From positions 38,652-102,651 of the forward strand of contig JAGOAS010000016.1 in the NCBI GenBank assembly GCA_017983795.1: a stretch of 64,000 nucleotides of DNA, read 5' to 3'. Of this stretch, positions 25,835-35,468 are shown piece by piece. Under the pieces are notes generated by a model that was not told the DNA's origin, ran no database searches, and saw only the letters and a list, made by a program, of their open reading frames with translations. This DNA is from Piscinibacter sp. (GTDB taxonomy: Bacteria; Pseudomonadota; Gammaproteobacteria; Burkholderiales; Burkholderiaceae_C). Each line of letters begins with the position of its first letter. Position 1 is the first letter of the stretch. The position numbers and the translations under genes were made by a program.

Positions 25835-26677
25835 TCAACCGCGCTTGCGCAGCACCACCGCCATGCCGTTGGCCATGTCCAGCGGCAGGGCGCGCGTCAC
25901 GTGGCGCTCGAACCACTGGATGAAGGCGCGCGCGCCGGGGTCTTGATAGAAGGCGTCGACCGCCTTCTTGTAGGACTGGAAGCCCTCGGCGCCGAGCACC
26001 GCGGCGATCACCGCGTTCTGGCGGAAGAAGCCCAGCGGCGCCACGTCGAGCAGGTCCAGCCCGGCCGTGTCGGCGACGAGTTGCAGCTCGTCCACCGTGG
26101 TGGCGGCGTAGAAGCCGCCCGGCTCGCCGCCGCGCACGCGCGGGTCGTAGCCGAAGCTCGCATGATCGAGCGCGCCCTCGCGCGCGGCCAGCGCATAGTT
26201 GGCGCGGCTGGTGTGGTCGATCACCAGCGTGCCGCCGGGGCGCAGCACGCGCGCCGCTTCGCGCACGATCAGCGGCCAGTCGCGGAAATGCGGGATCACC
26301 CAGCGCGTGATGACGCCCTCGAAGCTCGCATCGGCGAAGGGCAGCGCATACACGTCGCCCTGGCGCAGCGTGATGCGGCCGGGGCCGACGTGGGCGTCGA
26401 TCTTGTCGAGCATGGCCTGGCTGATGTCCACGCCGGTGACGTCGTGGCCCAGCGCGGCCAGCGCCTTGGTCAGCACGCCGGTGCCGCAGCCGAGGTCGAG
26501 CACGGCGCTCCCGGGCGCGATGCGCTGCGTCAGCAGCCCGATGAACTCGGTGGTGAGGAAGTGCGTGAGGTCGCTGGTCGAGTTGGTGGTGCGATCGTAG
26601 ATCTGCGCACGCTCGGTCGAGGTCCAGGCGGCGCTCTTGTAGTGCTTGACGGCATCCAGGCCGGCGTTCGGGCTCAT
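25835..26677 (-). CDS. SAM-dependent methyltransferase
   Basis: A 280-residue class I methyltransferase. The SAM loop is AVLDLGCGTGVLTKAL near residues 58-73, followed by VTGVDISQAMLDKI and GDVYALPFADASFEGVIT. The rest, including VLRPGGTLVIDHTSRANYAL, fits the Methyltransf_11 group. It is the last of six same-strand genes that contain glycosyltransferase or methyltransferase domains, so methylation of a sugar or of the glycoprotein is plausible. The substrate is not evident. Confidence 0.8.
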   Translation of the reverse strand: MSPNAGLDAVKHYKSAAWTSTERAQIYDRTTNSTSDLTHFLTTEFIGLLTQRIAPGSAVLDLGCGTGVLTKALAALGHDVTGVDISQAMLDKIDAHVGPGRITLRQGDVYALPFADASFEGVITRWVIPHFRDWPLIVREAARVLRPGGTLVIDHTSRANYALAAREGALDHASFGYDPRVRGGEPGGFYAATTVDELQLVADTAGLDLLDVAPLGFFRQNAVIAAVLGAEGFQSYKKAVDAFYQDPGARAFIQWFERHVTRALPLDMANGMAVVLRKRG

Positions 26678-26695
26678 CGTCGCTCTCCGTGTTGT

Positions 26696-28033
26696 TCAGG
26701 CGGCCAGCGCGGCCTTGCGCTGCAGCTCGCCGCACAGCGTGGGGATGCGCTCGCGCTGCGGGTACTTGGCCAGCAGCGTGTGCGCGCTGGCGTGGAAGGC
26801 CTCGGGCAGCTGCCAGGCGGTGCTCGAGTTGTGGAACAGCGGCGTCTCGAGGATCGTCGCGGGCGCCTGCAGGCACAGGTCGGTGGCCCAGAGATGCCAG
26901 CCGAGCGCGGCGTCGATGCTGACCGCGGCGTCGCGGTGCAGCGCGACCGCGAACTCGTCGATCGACAAGGCCGCATCGCTGCCGGGATGGCTGAACAGCT
27001 GCGTGCGATCGATCACCATGCCGGCGTGGCGCACGCTGCCATCGGCCAGGCCCGACGCGGCCAGCCCCGCGAAGCCGACCGGAGCGCGCGTGCGCCCGGC
27101 CGCTTCCAGCGCGCCGAGCTGGCGCGCCAGCGCGAAGCCGCTGCCGGTGGGGAAGTAGACGTCCTGGTGCACCAGCAGGTGCCAGGCGCGATGCGCGCGC
27201 TGACTGCCCCAAGTGTAGGCGGCGGCAGCACTGTCGGCGCCCTGCACCGGGATGATCTCGGCGCCGATTTCCTTCAGCCCCGGCGAGCGCGCGATGTTGA
27301 GCTCGTACTGCCAGGGCCGGTTCACCGGCACGATCACGCTGATCGGCGCGCTGGTGCCCTGCCCGCGCAGCGCCTGCATCGCCCACTTGCGGCAGACGAT
27401 GATCATCTGGTAGCAGCCGAGGTTGCGCAGCGCCGTCTCGGCCGGCACGCCCAGCAGCTGCGCCGCCTCGACGATCTTGGCGGCGAAATGCGTCTGCGGC
27501 ACTTCGACGCGGTACTGGTCACGCAGATGCGGCAGCCAGCCGGCGTCGAGGAAGGTCTTGAAGGCCGAGGCCGGCGAGTAGAAGCGCACGTGGGTCGCAT
27601 CGAGCAGGCCCATCGTGTCGTAGCTGATGTCGCCGGCCACCATGCGCTCGATCACCGACAGGTGCGCCATGTTGGGCAGGCAGCAGACGATCTGCGCACC
27701 CGGCGTGGCGAGGTCGTAGAGCGATTCCAGCAGGCGGCCCGGCTCGCGCACATGCTCGAGCAGGTCGCCGATGACGATCACGTCGAAGCCGCCTTCGAGC
27801 TGCGTCAAGTCGGCATGGTCGAGGTCGAGCTGGATCACGCGGTCGAGAAACTGCGCGGCGGTGGCGGCGGCATCGGCCATCAGCTCCACGCCCCACCAGC
27901 TCACGCCCGGGTGCAGCTCCTTGAAGCGGCGTCCCAGGCGGCCGTTGGCGCAGCCGAGCTCGAGCACGCGCTTGGCGTCGGCCGGAATCGCTTCCAGCAG
28001 CTTGAGGTTCAGGCCGTCGTAGTAGTTGCTCAT
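26696..28033 (-). CDS. Two-domain protein: methyltransferase followed by glycosyltransferase-like domain
   Basis: A 445-residue fusion. Residues about 1-220 form a methyltransferase with VLELGCANGRLGRRFKEL, FDVIVIGDLLEHVREPGRLL and VCCLPNMAHL. Residues about 230-440 begin ISVIVPVNRPWQYELNIARS, a GT-A-like opening, and continue with WHLLVHQDVYFPTGSGFALA, which recalls GT2-like proteins using an HQDVY motif. It lies 18 bases before the next methyltransferase gene and 11 bases after a second GT/methyltransferase fusion. Both fusions probably modify the same glycan. Confidence 0.7.
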   Translation of the reverse strand: MSNYYDGLNLKLLEAIPADAKRVLELGCANGRLGRRFKELHPGVSWWGVELMADAAATAAQFLDRVIQLDLDHADLTQLEGGFDVIVIGDLLEHVREPGRLLESLYDLATPGAQIVCCLPNMAHLSVIERMVAGDISYDTMGLLDATHVRFYSPASAFKTFLDAGWLPHLRDQYRVEVPQTHFAAKIVEAAQLLGVPAETALRNLGCYQMIIVCRKWAMQALRGQGTSAPISVIVPVNRPWQYELNIARSPGLKEIGAEIIPVQGADSAAAAYTWGSQRAHRAWHLLVHQDVYFPTGSGFALARQLGALEAAGRTRAPVGFAGLAASGLADGSVRHAGMVIDRTQLFSHPGSDAALSIDEFAVALHRDAAVSIDAALGWHLWATDLCLQAPATILETPLFHNSSTAWQLPEAFHASAHTLLAKYPQRERIPTLCGELQRKAALAA

Positions 28034-28044
28034 CGCCCGCCCCT

Positions 28045-29571
28045 TCAGCCGTTCACCGCCATCGGCTCGCGCAGCGAGCGCACGTTGGAGGGCGGCACCG
28101 CCAGCTCGAACTCATCCTCGGGCAGGCGCACCTCGGGCTGCATGGCCTGGGCGTGCATGCGCTCGGCCGGCGTGGTCTCGATCTTGCGCAGCGTCAGGCG
28201 CATGAAGGCGGCCTTGCCCTGCTCGCAGGGCTGCACGCGCTCGTCGAGGTAGCTGCTGTCGGCGATCTCGAAGCGGTGCTCGTACCAGCCGAGGTACCAG
28301 AACCAGTCGGTGTAGTAGCTCCAGCTGTTCTCGTTGAAGGCGCGCACGTGGGTCGGGTCCTGCCAGGCCGAGCGCGCATGCTCGTAGGGCACCTCGATGC
28401 GGAACTCGCCGCCCGGCGCCAGCAGCGCGAGGCAGTTGCCCATCAGCGTGACCAGATCGGGCACGTGCTCGAGCACGTTGTTGGCATTGATCAGCTCGAC
28501 GCTGCCCTCTTCCAGCAGCAGCTCGCCCTGCGTGGGTGTGCTGGCACGCAGCGGCAGCGCCAGCGGCTCGGCGAGGTTGAGCAGCAGATCGGGCTGGGTC
28601 CGCGCGACGATGTCGAGGTTGAGCCAGCCGGCCTGGTAGTCCTTGCCCGAGCCGAGGTTGATCAGCGTCGGCCGCCACGGGCCGGCGTCGATCTGCTTGG
28701 CGCGTTCGCCCGCGAAGCCGCGCGCGAAGCCGAGCACGTCGGCATAGGCCTCGATGGGGTCGTGCGCGCGGAAGCGTTCCAGCGCGCCGTACATCGCCTC
28801 GTAGTAGGCCGGTGTGCCGAAGTCTTCGGCGAAGAACTGCTCCAGCTCGCCGCCCTGCAGCCACAGCACGCTGTCCTCGAAGGCCTCGTGCGGATTCGTC
28901 AGCAGCGTGCGCTCGGAAATCACCGGCGTGCCCAGCGACAGGCAGTGCGACACGCGCGCCTGCTCGAAGCGGCAGCTCTCGTAGTAGTGCGCGTTGACCA
29001 CCGCCTTGGCCTGCACGATGTAGGCGTCGCGCTCGGCGCTGTAGAGCGCGCCGTCGAACATCGCCACGTTGAGGCCGCAGGCTTCGATGCGATCGATCCA
29101 GGCCTTGCGGCGCTCGTTCATGCTGCCGATGAAGAGCAGGTCGATCGGGCGCTCCTCGAGCGGAATCGGCTTCGCCGGCGTCAGGTACGGCGCGTAGAGG
29201 ATGGGCGCCACCGGCACGTCCGCCGGGTCAGCCGCGTAGGCGGCGAGGTTGCCGGCGTCGTAGTCGACCACCGCCGAGCGGCGCAGCAGCTCGATGAAGC
29301 TCGGATGCATCTGGCGCCCGCCCTCGCCCAGCTGCTCGAGGTTGACGAACACGCAGGCATGGCGCTCGGCCGCGGCCGGGTTGAAGCCGTCGTGCGCGCC
29401 GAATACGAAGTTGATCGCGCCGTGGCGCAGCCGGTTCTTGGCGATCGTGACGTTGGCGCCGAGGCGCCGGAACATCCAGCGGTAGTAGCGCGCCTGGTCG
29501 AGCAGGCCGAGCCAGTGCGGCGAGCCCAGCGGCTGGCAGATGCTGAGGTGGATGTCGGCGGTGGGGCTCAT
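28045..29571 (-). CDS. Glycosyltransferase with C-terminal methyltransferase-like domain
   Basis: A 508-residue protein starting at MSPTADIHLSICQP (ATG at 29571; 12 upstream residues in the open frame are not supported). Residues about 10-270 look like a GT-B type transferase with PIDLLFIGSMNERRKAWI and YESCRFEQARVSHCLSLGTP. Residues about 300-480 resemble a worn methyltransferase: TLINLGSGKDYQAGWLNLD, INANNVLEHVPDLV and the tail ending FMRLTLRKIET. The order GT then methyltransferase mirrors the protein at 4623-6482. Acceptor and donor are unknown. Confidence 0.65.
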   Translation of the reverse strand: MSPTADIHLSICQPLGSPHWLGLLDQARYYRWMFRRLGANVTIAKNRLRHGAINFVFGAHDGFNPAAAERHACVFVNLEQLGEGGRQMHPSFIELLRRSAVVDYDAGNLAAYAADPADVPVAPILYAPYLTPAKPIPLEERPIDLLFIGSMNERRKAWIDRIEACGLNVAMFDGALYSAERDAYIVQAKAVVNAHYYESCRFEQARVSHCLSLGTPVISERTLLTNPHEAFEDSVLWLQGGELEQFFAEDFGTPAYYEAMYGALERFRAHDPIEAYADVLGFARGFAGERAKQIDAGPWRPTLINLGSGKDYQAGWLNLDIVARTQPDLLLNLAEPLALPLRASTPTQGELLLEEGSVELINANNVLEHVPDLVTLMGNCLALLAPGGEFRIEVPYEHARSAWQDPTHVRAFNENSWSYYTDWFWYLGWYEHRFEIADSSYLDERVQPCEQGKAAFMRLTLRKIETTPAERMHAQAMQPEVRLPEDEFELAVPPSNVRSLREPMAVNG

Positions 29572-29684
29572 GCGCGGCGGCCTTTCTCGTGTGCAAGCGC
29601 AGGCCACCCGCGTGGTGGCCGCTGCACGGAAAGCTTAGGAGCTGCGCGCCCGCCGGAAGGGCCGAAGTGAGGCGCGAAAGGCGC

Positions 29685-31271
29685 TCAATTGCCGGCAGGA
29701 AGGTGCTCGGGCGCCAGCCCGGCGCAGGCGCGCGCCCACAGCCGCTCGCACAGCGCTTCGAAGTCGCGCGCGAAGCGCTCGCCGTCGAACAGCGGGCTGG
29801 TCGTGCGCTCGCGTTCCAGGCGTTCGCGCAGCGCGGCGCGGCGCGGCGCATCGGCGGCCAGCGCGGCGACGGATTCGACGTAGCCGGCTTCGTGCTCGCA
29901 CACCAGCTCATCCATCCCCACCTGGTGCAGCAGGCTCGCACCGACGCGCTGCGCGAAGGTCTCGCCGACCAGCGTCACCACCGGCACGCCCATCCACAGC
30001 GCCTCGCCGGCAGTGGTGTGGGCATTGCACGGCCAGGCGTCGAGGAAGACATCGGCGCAGGCCAGGCGCGCGAGGTGCTGCTCCAGCGGCAGCAGCGGCG
30101 CGAAGCGCAGGCGTTCGGGGCCGATGCCGTGCGCGGCCGCCGCGGCGAGCAGCGACTCGCGCACGTTGGCGTTCCATTCCAGCAGCCACAGCACGGCCTG
30201 CGGCACGCGCTGCAGCAGCTCGCACCAGCGCGCGAAGACGCCCGGCGAGATCTTGAACGACTGGTGGAAGCCGCACAGCACGATGGCGTCGTCGGGCAGG
30301 CCCGCGGCAGCACGCGACGTGGCGGCAGGCCGCGCGCGCCGAGCGTCGTTGGGCTGATAACAGTGCGGCAGCTGCGCGATCTTCTCCGTGAAGTGCGCGG
30401 CGTGGGCGAGCGGCGTGACGATGGGGTCACCCACCACGTAGTCGATGAAGGGTGCGCCGCTGGTGCCGGGGAAGGCCAGCCACTCGATCTGCAGCGGCGC
30501 CGGCCTTGCGGCCAGCACCGGCAGCAGCGTGCCGTCGGTGGCGCCTTTCACGTCGACCAGGATGTCGATGCCCAGCGCGCGGATGCGCCGCGCCATCGCC
30601 TCGTGCGTGGCGCCGTGCAGATCCTCGAAGCGGTGGCAGGCGCGCTTCAGCCGTCGGCGCATGTCGCTGCCGTCGTCGGCGCCGGCGGAGACCAGCGTCA
30701 CCTCGAAGTGGCTGCGGTCGTGCGCTTCCAGCATCTGCACCATCAGCTGCGCGGTGGCGTGCTGCTGGAAGTCGGCCGACAGGTAGGCGATGCGCAGCGG
30801 CCCGCCATGAGCGCGCGCGCGCAGCGGCGGCAGCGGCTTGACGAAACTCGCAAAGAAGCGCGCGTAGTGCTCGGCCACGCGCCTGATGCGCAGCGGGTCA
30901 TCGCTCAGCACCGCATGCACGAAGGGGTTCACCTGCAGCGGCTTGCCCTCGGGCTGCGCGTCGATGGCGGCTTCGAGCGCGCGCCATTCGGCCTCGGCGC
31001 TGGCCCAGCGACAGCCTTCGCGCTCCATGTAGGCGAGCAGGCCGCGCGCGAACAGTTCATCGGGAAAGCGCAGCGCCAGCGCGGTGCGGAAGCACTCGGC
31101 GGCTTCCAGCTTCATGCCGCAGTCGCGGAAGCTGACGCCGAGGCGGTAATGGGTGACGGCGTCGTCGATCTTCAGCGCCAGCGACTGCATGAAGCACTGC
31201 ACCGCCTGCTGGTGCTTGCCCTGCCCTTGCAGCGCGACGCCCTGGCGCGTCAGGGTGGCGGCGTCGCTCAT
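29685..31271 (-). CDS. O-GlcNAc transferase-like glycosyltransferase (GT41), copy B
   Basis: A 528-residue TPR-GT41 protein. A short TPR region (residues 1-90: QGVALQGQGKHQQAVQCFMQ, THYRLGVSFRDCGMKLEAAE) is followed by the split catalytic domain. Signature parts are LRIAYLSADFQQHATAQLMV (compare the His-containing start of the OGT catalytic core), FHQSFKISPGVFARW with the conserved Lys, and CNAHTTAGEALWMGVPVVTL. Such enzymes put GlcNAc or a related sugar on Ser/Thr of proteins. Its ATG overlaps the stop of copy A. Position 3 kb from the two flagellin genes suggests flagellin as acceptor (inference). Confidence 0.85.
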   Translation of the reverse strand: MSDAATLTRQGVALQGQGKHQQAVQCFMQSLALKIDDAVTHYRLGVSFRDCGMKLEAAECFRTALALRFPDELFARGLLAYMEREGCRWASAEAEWRALEAAIDAQPEGKPLQVNPFVHAVLSDDPLRIRRVAEHYARFFASFVKPLPPLRARAHGGPLRIAYLSADFQQHATAQLMVQMLEAHDRSHFEVTLVSAGADDGSDMRRRLKRACHRFEDLHGATHEAMARRIRALGIDILVDVKGATDGTLLPVLAARPAPLQIEWLAFPGTSGAPFIDYVVGDPIVTPLAHAAHFTEKIAQLPHCYQPNDARRARPAATSRAAAGLPDDAIVLCGFHQSFKISPGVFARWCELLQRVPQAVLWLLEWNANVRESLLAAAAAHGIGPERLRFAPLLPLEQHLARLACADVFLDAWPCNAHTTAGEALWMGVPVVTLVGETFAQRVGASLLHQVGMDELVCEHEAGYVESVAALAADAPRRAALRERLERERTTSPLFDGERFARDFEALCERLWARACAGLAPEHLPAGN

Positions 31272-33214
31272 TGCGCCGGCAGATGCTCGGGCGGCAGGCC
31301 AGCCACGGCGCGTGCCCACATGCGCTCGTAGAGCGCCTCGATGTCGCGCGCGAAGCGCTCGCCGTCGAAGAGGCGGCCGCCGCGTTGTGCGATCAGGTGC
31401 TCGCGCAGGGCCGCGCGGCGCGGTGCGTCCTGCGCCAGCGCGATCGCCTCGGCCTCGTAGTCGGCCACGCTGGCGCGCACCAGCTCGTTCAGGCCGACGG
31501 CGTTGAGCAGGCTGGGCGCCACGCGCTGCGCGAAGGTCTCGCCCATCCAGGTCAGCACCGGCACACCGGCCCACAGCGCCTCGCCGGCGGTGGTGTGGGC
31601 GTTGCAGGGCCAGGCGTCGAGGTAGAGGTCGGCGCAGGCCAGGCGCGAGAGATGCTGTTCGAGCGGCAGCATGGGCACGAATGCGAGCCGCGCCGGATCG
31701 ACGCCGCGTTCGCGCGCCGCCGCTTCCAGCACCGCCTGCACGTTGGTGTTCCAGCGCAGCAGCCACAGGGTCGCATCGGGCACGGCGTGCAGGATGCGGC
31801 ACCAGCTGTCGAACACCGCGGCCGAGATCTTGTACGACTGGTGGAAGGCCGCCAGCAGCGGGCCATGCTCCGGCGCGCCCCAGTCGGCGCGGCGGCTCGG
31901 CGCGGGCAGCGCACGCTTGGCGTCGTTGGGCTGGTAGCACAGCGGCATCTGCGCCAGCTTCTCGCTGAAGTGCGCGGCGTGGTCCAGCGGCGTGGTCACC
32001 GGGTCGCCGATGAAGTAATCGACATAGTCCATCGGAGCGGCCCCGCTGGTGCCCGGGAAGCCCAGCCAGCTCACCTGCAGCGGCGCGGGGCGATGCGCGG
32101 TGACCGGCATCAGCGTGCCGTAGGTGGCGCCCTTGGCATCGACCAGGATGTCGATGCCGAACTCGCGGATGCGCTGCGCCATCGCGGCGTGCGTGAGGCC
32201 GCGCAGCTCGACGAAATGTTCGCTGGCGGCCTGCAGGCGCGCGCGCATCGCGCTGGCGTCGTCGGGGCCGGCGGAGAGCAGCGTCACCTCGAAGCGGCTG
32301 CGGTCGTGCGCCTCCAGCATCTGGATCATCAGCTGCGCGGTGGCGTGCTGGTGGAAATCGGCCGAGAGGTAGGCTATGCGCAGCCGCCCGCCATGCGCCT
32401 TGGCCGTGCGCCGCGGCAGCGGCTGCACACGGCTGGCCACGTGCAGCGCGTAGAGGCGCGCCACCTTCAGCTGCTCGGCCGGATCGGCTACGAATACCGC
32501 GTGCGGAAAGGGCATGGTCTCGGCGGGCCGGTCGGCCGGCGCGCGGGCGATCGCCGCGCGCAGCGTCGCCAGCGCCTCGCCCGCGGCGCTCCAGCGGCAG
32601 GCCTCGCGCTCGAGGAACACCAGCTGCGCGCGCGCGGCGAGCTCGCTGCTGCCCAGGCCGAGCGCCAGCGCGGTGCGCGCGCATTCGGCGGCCTCGGCCT
32701 TCATGCCCTTGTCCTTGAAGCACATGCCGAGGCGGAAGTGCACCGTGGCATCGTCCATCTTCAGCGCCAGCGACTGCATGTAGGCGGCGATCGCGTCGTC
32801 GATTCGATGGCAGCGTTGCAGCGCGGCGCCGAGCGACACCCACCAGACCGCGTCGCGCGGCGCCTCGGCCGGCAGCGCCAGCAGGCAGGCGGCGGCGGCC
32901 TCGTTCTGGCCGCGCTCCATCAGCGCATGCGATTCGAGCGTGTAGGCCAGCGTGAGCCGCGCATCGCGCGCGCGCAGCGCTTGCGTGCGGCGCAGCGCCA
33001 GGTCGGCACGGCCGGCCTTGATGAGCGCGTGCGCCGCGGCCAGGCCGTAGGCGCTGGATTCGTGCGCGGCATAGGCCTGCTCGAAGCCGAGCGCGGCCTC
33101 GCCCCACTGCTCGTGCTCGGCACGGCTCTGGGCGGATTGCCACTGGCGCCAGGCGCGCTGCTGCGCGGGCGAGGCGGATGAGGGCGGGTTCGGTTGGGGC
33201 AGGGCAAGGGCCAT
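31268..33214 (-). CDS. O-GlcNAc transferase-like glycosyltransferase (GT41), copy A
   Basis: A 648-residue paralogue of the downstream protein. It has a longer TPR region (about residues 20-215, with AAYMQSLALKMDDATVHFRL) and the same catalytic marks: LRIAYLSADFHQHATAQLMI, FHQSYKISAAVFDSWCRIL and CNAHTTAGEALWAGVPVLTW. The two catalytic parts are alike over nearly their whole length, so the pair arose by tandem duplication followed by change mainly in the TPR region. That region usually selects the protein substrate. It overlaps copy B by four bases and lies 64 bases after the GT2-TPR gene. Confidence 0.86.
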   Translation of the reverse strand: MALALPQPNPPSSASPAQQRAWRQWQSAQSRAEHEQWGEAALGFEQAYAAHESSAYGLAAAHALIKAGRADLALRRTQALRARDARLTLAYTLESHALMERGQNEAAAACLLALPAEAPRDAVWWVSLGAALQRCHRIDDAIAAYMQSLALKMDDATVHFRLGMCFKDKGMKAEAAECARTALALGLGSSELAARAQLVFLEREACRWSAAGEALATLRAAIARAPADRPAETMPFPHAVFVADPAEQLKVARLYALHVASRVQPLPRRTAKAHGGRLRIAYLSADFHQHATAQLMIQMLEAHDRSRFEVTLLSAGPDDASAMRARLQAASEHFVELRGLTHAAMAQRIREFGIDILVDAKGATYGTLMPVTAHRPAPLQVSWLGFPGTSGAAPMDYVDYFIGDPVTTPLDHAAHFSEKLAQMPLCYQPNDAKRALPAPSRRADWGAPEHGPLLAAFHQSYKISAAVFDSWCRILHAVPDATLWLLRWNTNVQAVLEAAARERGVDPARLAFVPMLPLEQHLSRLACADLYLDAWPCNAHTTAGEALWAGVPVLTWMGETFAQRVAPSLLNAVGLNELVRASVADYEAEAIALAQDAPRRAALREHLIAQRGGRLFDGERFARDIEALYERMWARAVAGLPPEHLPAQ

Positions 33215-33278
33215 GGTGCGGCGAGCGTACGCGCCGCCCCCGCCCGCGCAGCGCCGGAAAAGCGCGGTCTTGCCGGCG

Positions 33279-34334
33279 CTATTCGGCCTGGCGCCAGCGT
33301 GCCTCGCGCTCGCGCCACTGCGCGGCCTGCGCCGCCTGGCCCAGGCTCTCGTGGAAGGCGGCCAGGTTGTGCGCGGCGAGAAAGCTGCCGCGCCCGCGCA
33401 CGCTGTCGGGCAGCTCGGGGCGCTCGCCGATCAGCACCGCGCGCTGCCAGCTCGCCTCGATCTGCGGCAGCAGTTCGGCGGCGCGCTGCGGCTCGGCCAG
33501 CGCCCAGTCGAGCAGCAGGTCGCCGAGGGTGAAGAAGAAGTCGGGCGAATCGCTCCAGCGTTCGAGCTCGTGGCTGGCCAGTTCGACGGCTTGCGCAAAT
33601 TGCTTCAGCTTCTTGAGCGTGAAGATCAGCCGCATCACCAGATCGTGGCGCCAGGCCGCCGCGGCTTCGCCCGCGCGATGCGCCTCGAGATAGTGGGGCA
33701 GCGCCTCGGCGAAGCGCGAGCGCACCTCGAGATCCTTGCCGAGCTGGTAATAGAGATAGGCATCGCCCGGATGCTCGGCCAGCGCCAGGCGCAGCAGGCG
33801 CTCGTTGCGGCCGGCCTTGGCCTCGCGCGCGCGATCGAGATAACCGTCGTGGCCGATCACCAGCGCCAGCCGCTCGCGCGGCAGCGCGCTGGCCGGCTGC
33901 TCGTGGATGCGCCCTTCATAGTGCACGCCGGCCGGCAGCAGGCGCGGGATCCAGCTCGGCGCGTGCTGCAGCGCGCCGCGCTCGTCGTTGACCACGCTGT
34001 CCACGCGCAGCAGGCCGAGGAAGCCGGGCGCGCGCGCGCGCACGGCATCCAGGCTCTCGGCGCCTGCTGCGATCCACTCGTCGGCATCGAGCACCAGGCG
34101 CCAGGGTGCGCTGGTGTGCGAGAGCGCGAGGTTGCGCGCGGCGCTGAAGTCGTCGGGCCACGCGGCCGATAACACGCGGGCGCCGCAGCGCGCCGCGATC
34201 TCGCGCGTGGCATCGGTGCTGCCGGTGTCGAGCACGATCATCTCGTCGACATGCGCGCGCGCGCTGGCGAGGCAGCGTGCGATGCAGCGCTCCTCGTTGC
34301 GGGCGATCAGCACCAGGGCGATGGCGTTGCGCAT
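33279..34334 (-). CDS. GT2 glycosyltransferase with C-terminal TPR-like helices
   Basis: A 351-residue protein starting at ATG 34334 (MRNAIALVLIARNEERCIAR). The GT-A domain (about 1-200) has MIVLDTGSTDATREIAARCG and LVLDADEWIAAG with the DAD metal motif. These proteins belong to the SunS-like/TPR glycosyltransferase group. Residues about 200-345 are helical repeats (GDAYLYYQLGKDLEVRSRFA, FFFTLGDLLLDWALAEPQRA). It is the first gene of the minus-strand glycan run, 277 bases from fliC1, which runs the other way. It may start protein-linked glycan synthesis. Confidence 0.8.
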   Translation of the reverse strand: MRNAIALVLIARNEERCIARCLASARAHVDEMIVLDTGSTDATREIAARCGARVLSAAWPDDFSAARNLALSHTSAPWRLVLDADEWIAAGAESLDAVRARAPGFLGLLRVDSVVNDERGALQHAPSWIPRLLPAGVHYEGRIHEQPASALPRERLALVIGHDGYLDRAREAKAGRNERLLRLALAEHPGDAYLYYQLGKDLEVRSRFAEALPHYLEAHRAGEAAAAWRHDLVMRLIFTLKKLKQFAQAVELASHELERWSDSPDFFFTLGDLLLDWALAEPQRAAELLPQIEASWQRAVLIGERPELPDSVRGRGSFLAAHNLAAFHESLGQAAQAAQWREREARWRQAE

Positions 34335-34459
34335 GGCGCGGGATTGTCCCCGCATCGAGTCGCAACGAATTGCAAGCGATGCACGGATCAAGGGGCGCTT
34401 GGCCGTGCTATTTCCACGATCGGCCGCTTGACGAACTCGCGAGCCCTTCATCCAGCCCC

Positions 34460-34487
34460 TCAAGTTCTTTCGGGACGGCTCCGATAA
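34460..34487 (+). promoter_or_regulatory. Sigma-28 promoter of the first flagellin gene
   Basis: TCAAGTTC (34460-34467), a 12-base spacer, then TCCGATAA (34480-34487), one base from the FliA -10 consensus. A transcript from about 34494 would have a 118-base leader before the ATG at 34612. That leader holds a direct repeat GGAGTCTT (34580-34587 and 34600-34607), the second copy forming the ribosome site. Confidence 0.8.
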
Positions 34488-34611
34488 CCCTCGCAACGGT
34501 TCTGGCAACAGGGCCGTGTCCGGTTAGCCGGCCAAAGGTTGAGCAGAACACGACGCACTGCACGACACAGCGGACGACTGGAGTCTTAAACCACTGACAG
34601 GAGTCTTCATC

Positions 34612-35418
34612 ATGCCCATGACCATCAATACCAACGTGTCGTCGTTGAACGCACAGCGCAACTCCACCACCTCGGCGGCGTCGCTGTCCACCTCGCTGCA
34701 GCGCCTGTCCTCGGGCCTGCGCGTCAACTCCGCCAAGGACGACGCCGCCGGCCTGGCGATCGCCGACCGCATGAATGCCCAAGTCAAGGGCATCAACGTC
34801 GCGATCCGCAACGCCAACGACGGCATCTCGCTGGCGCAGACCGCTGAAGGCGCGCTGTCCACCGTGACCGACGTGCTGCAGCGCATGCGCGAACTGGCAG
34901 TGCAGGCGCAGAACGGCACCAACGGCACCAGCGACCGTGCCAACCTCGACACCGAATTCCAGCAGCTGTCGCAGGAAATCACCCGCATTGCGAATCAGAC
35001 CAAGTTCAACGGCACGGCCATCGTCGGCGCCTCGGGCGCCGGTGCGCAGGTCTTCCAGGTCGGCGCCAACAACGGCGACACGCTGACGATCACGACCTCG
35101 GCCGTGACCACCGTCACCGGCGGCCTGACGACGGCGGCTCTGGCCTCCACCGCCGTGTCCGACATCGACGCCGCTCTGAACACCATCACGACCAGCCGCG
35201 CCACCTACGGCGCCGCGATGAGCCGCTTCGAGTTCGCGATCAGCAACCTGCAGATCTCGGGCGAGAACCAGAGCGCCGCCCGCGGCCGCATCATGGACGC
35301 CGACTTCGCGCAGGAAACCGCGAACATGTCGCGCGCCCAGATCCTGCAGCAGGCCGGCACGGCGATGGTGGCGCAAGCCAACCAGCTGCCGCAGAACGTG
35401 CTGTCGCTGCTGCGCTGA
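34612..35418 (+). CDS. fliC: Flagellin FliC, copy 1
   Basis: A 268-residue filament subunit. The N-terminal D0/D1 region ([34 protein letters not shown]) and the C-terminal D1/D0 region ([40 protein letters not shown]) are standard. There is almost no central variable domain: about 50 residues rich in Thr, Ala and Gly lie between. CAGGAG eight bases before the ATG is the ribosome site. A second, near-identical copy follows. The surface-facing Ser/Thr residues in the short middle part are the likely glycan sites. Confidence 0.96.
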   Translation: MPMTINTNVSSLNAQRNSTTSAASLSTSLQRLSSGLRVNSAKDDAAGLAIADRMNAQVKGINVAIRNANDGISLAQTAEGALSTVTDVLQRMRELAVQAQNGTNGTSDRANLDTEFQQLSQEITRIANQTKFNGTAIVGASGAGAQVFQVGANNGDTLTITTSAVTTVTGGLTTAALASTAVSDIDAALNTITTSRATYGAAMSRFEFAISNLQISGENQSAARGRIMDADFAQETANMSRAQILQQAGTAMVAQANQLPQNVLSLLR

Positions 35419-35444
35419 ACCCGGCTCGCGCCGCGCTTGACCAC

Positions 35445-35468
35445 AGGCCGCCTTCGGGCGGCCTTTTT
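35445..35468 (+). terminator. Rho-independent terminator after fliC copy 1
   Basis: A perfect 8 bp stem AGGCCGCC/GGCGGCCT with a TTCG loop, followed by TTTT. It lies 27 bases after the flagellin stop. It ends the first flagellin transcript, so copy 2 depends on its own promoter. Confidence 0.92.
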
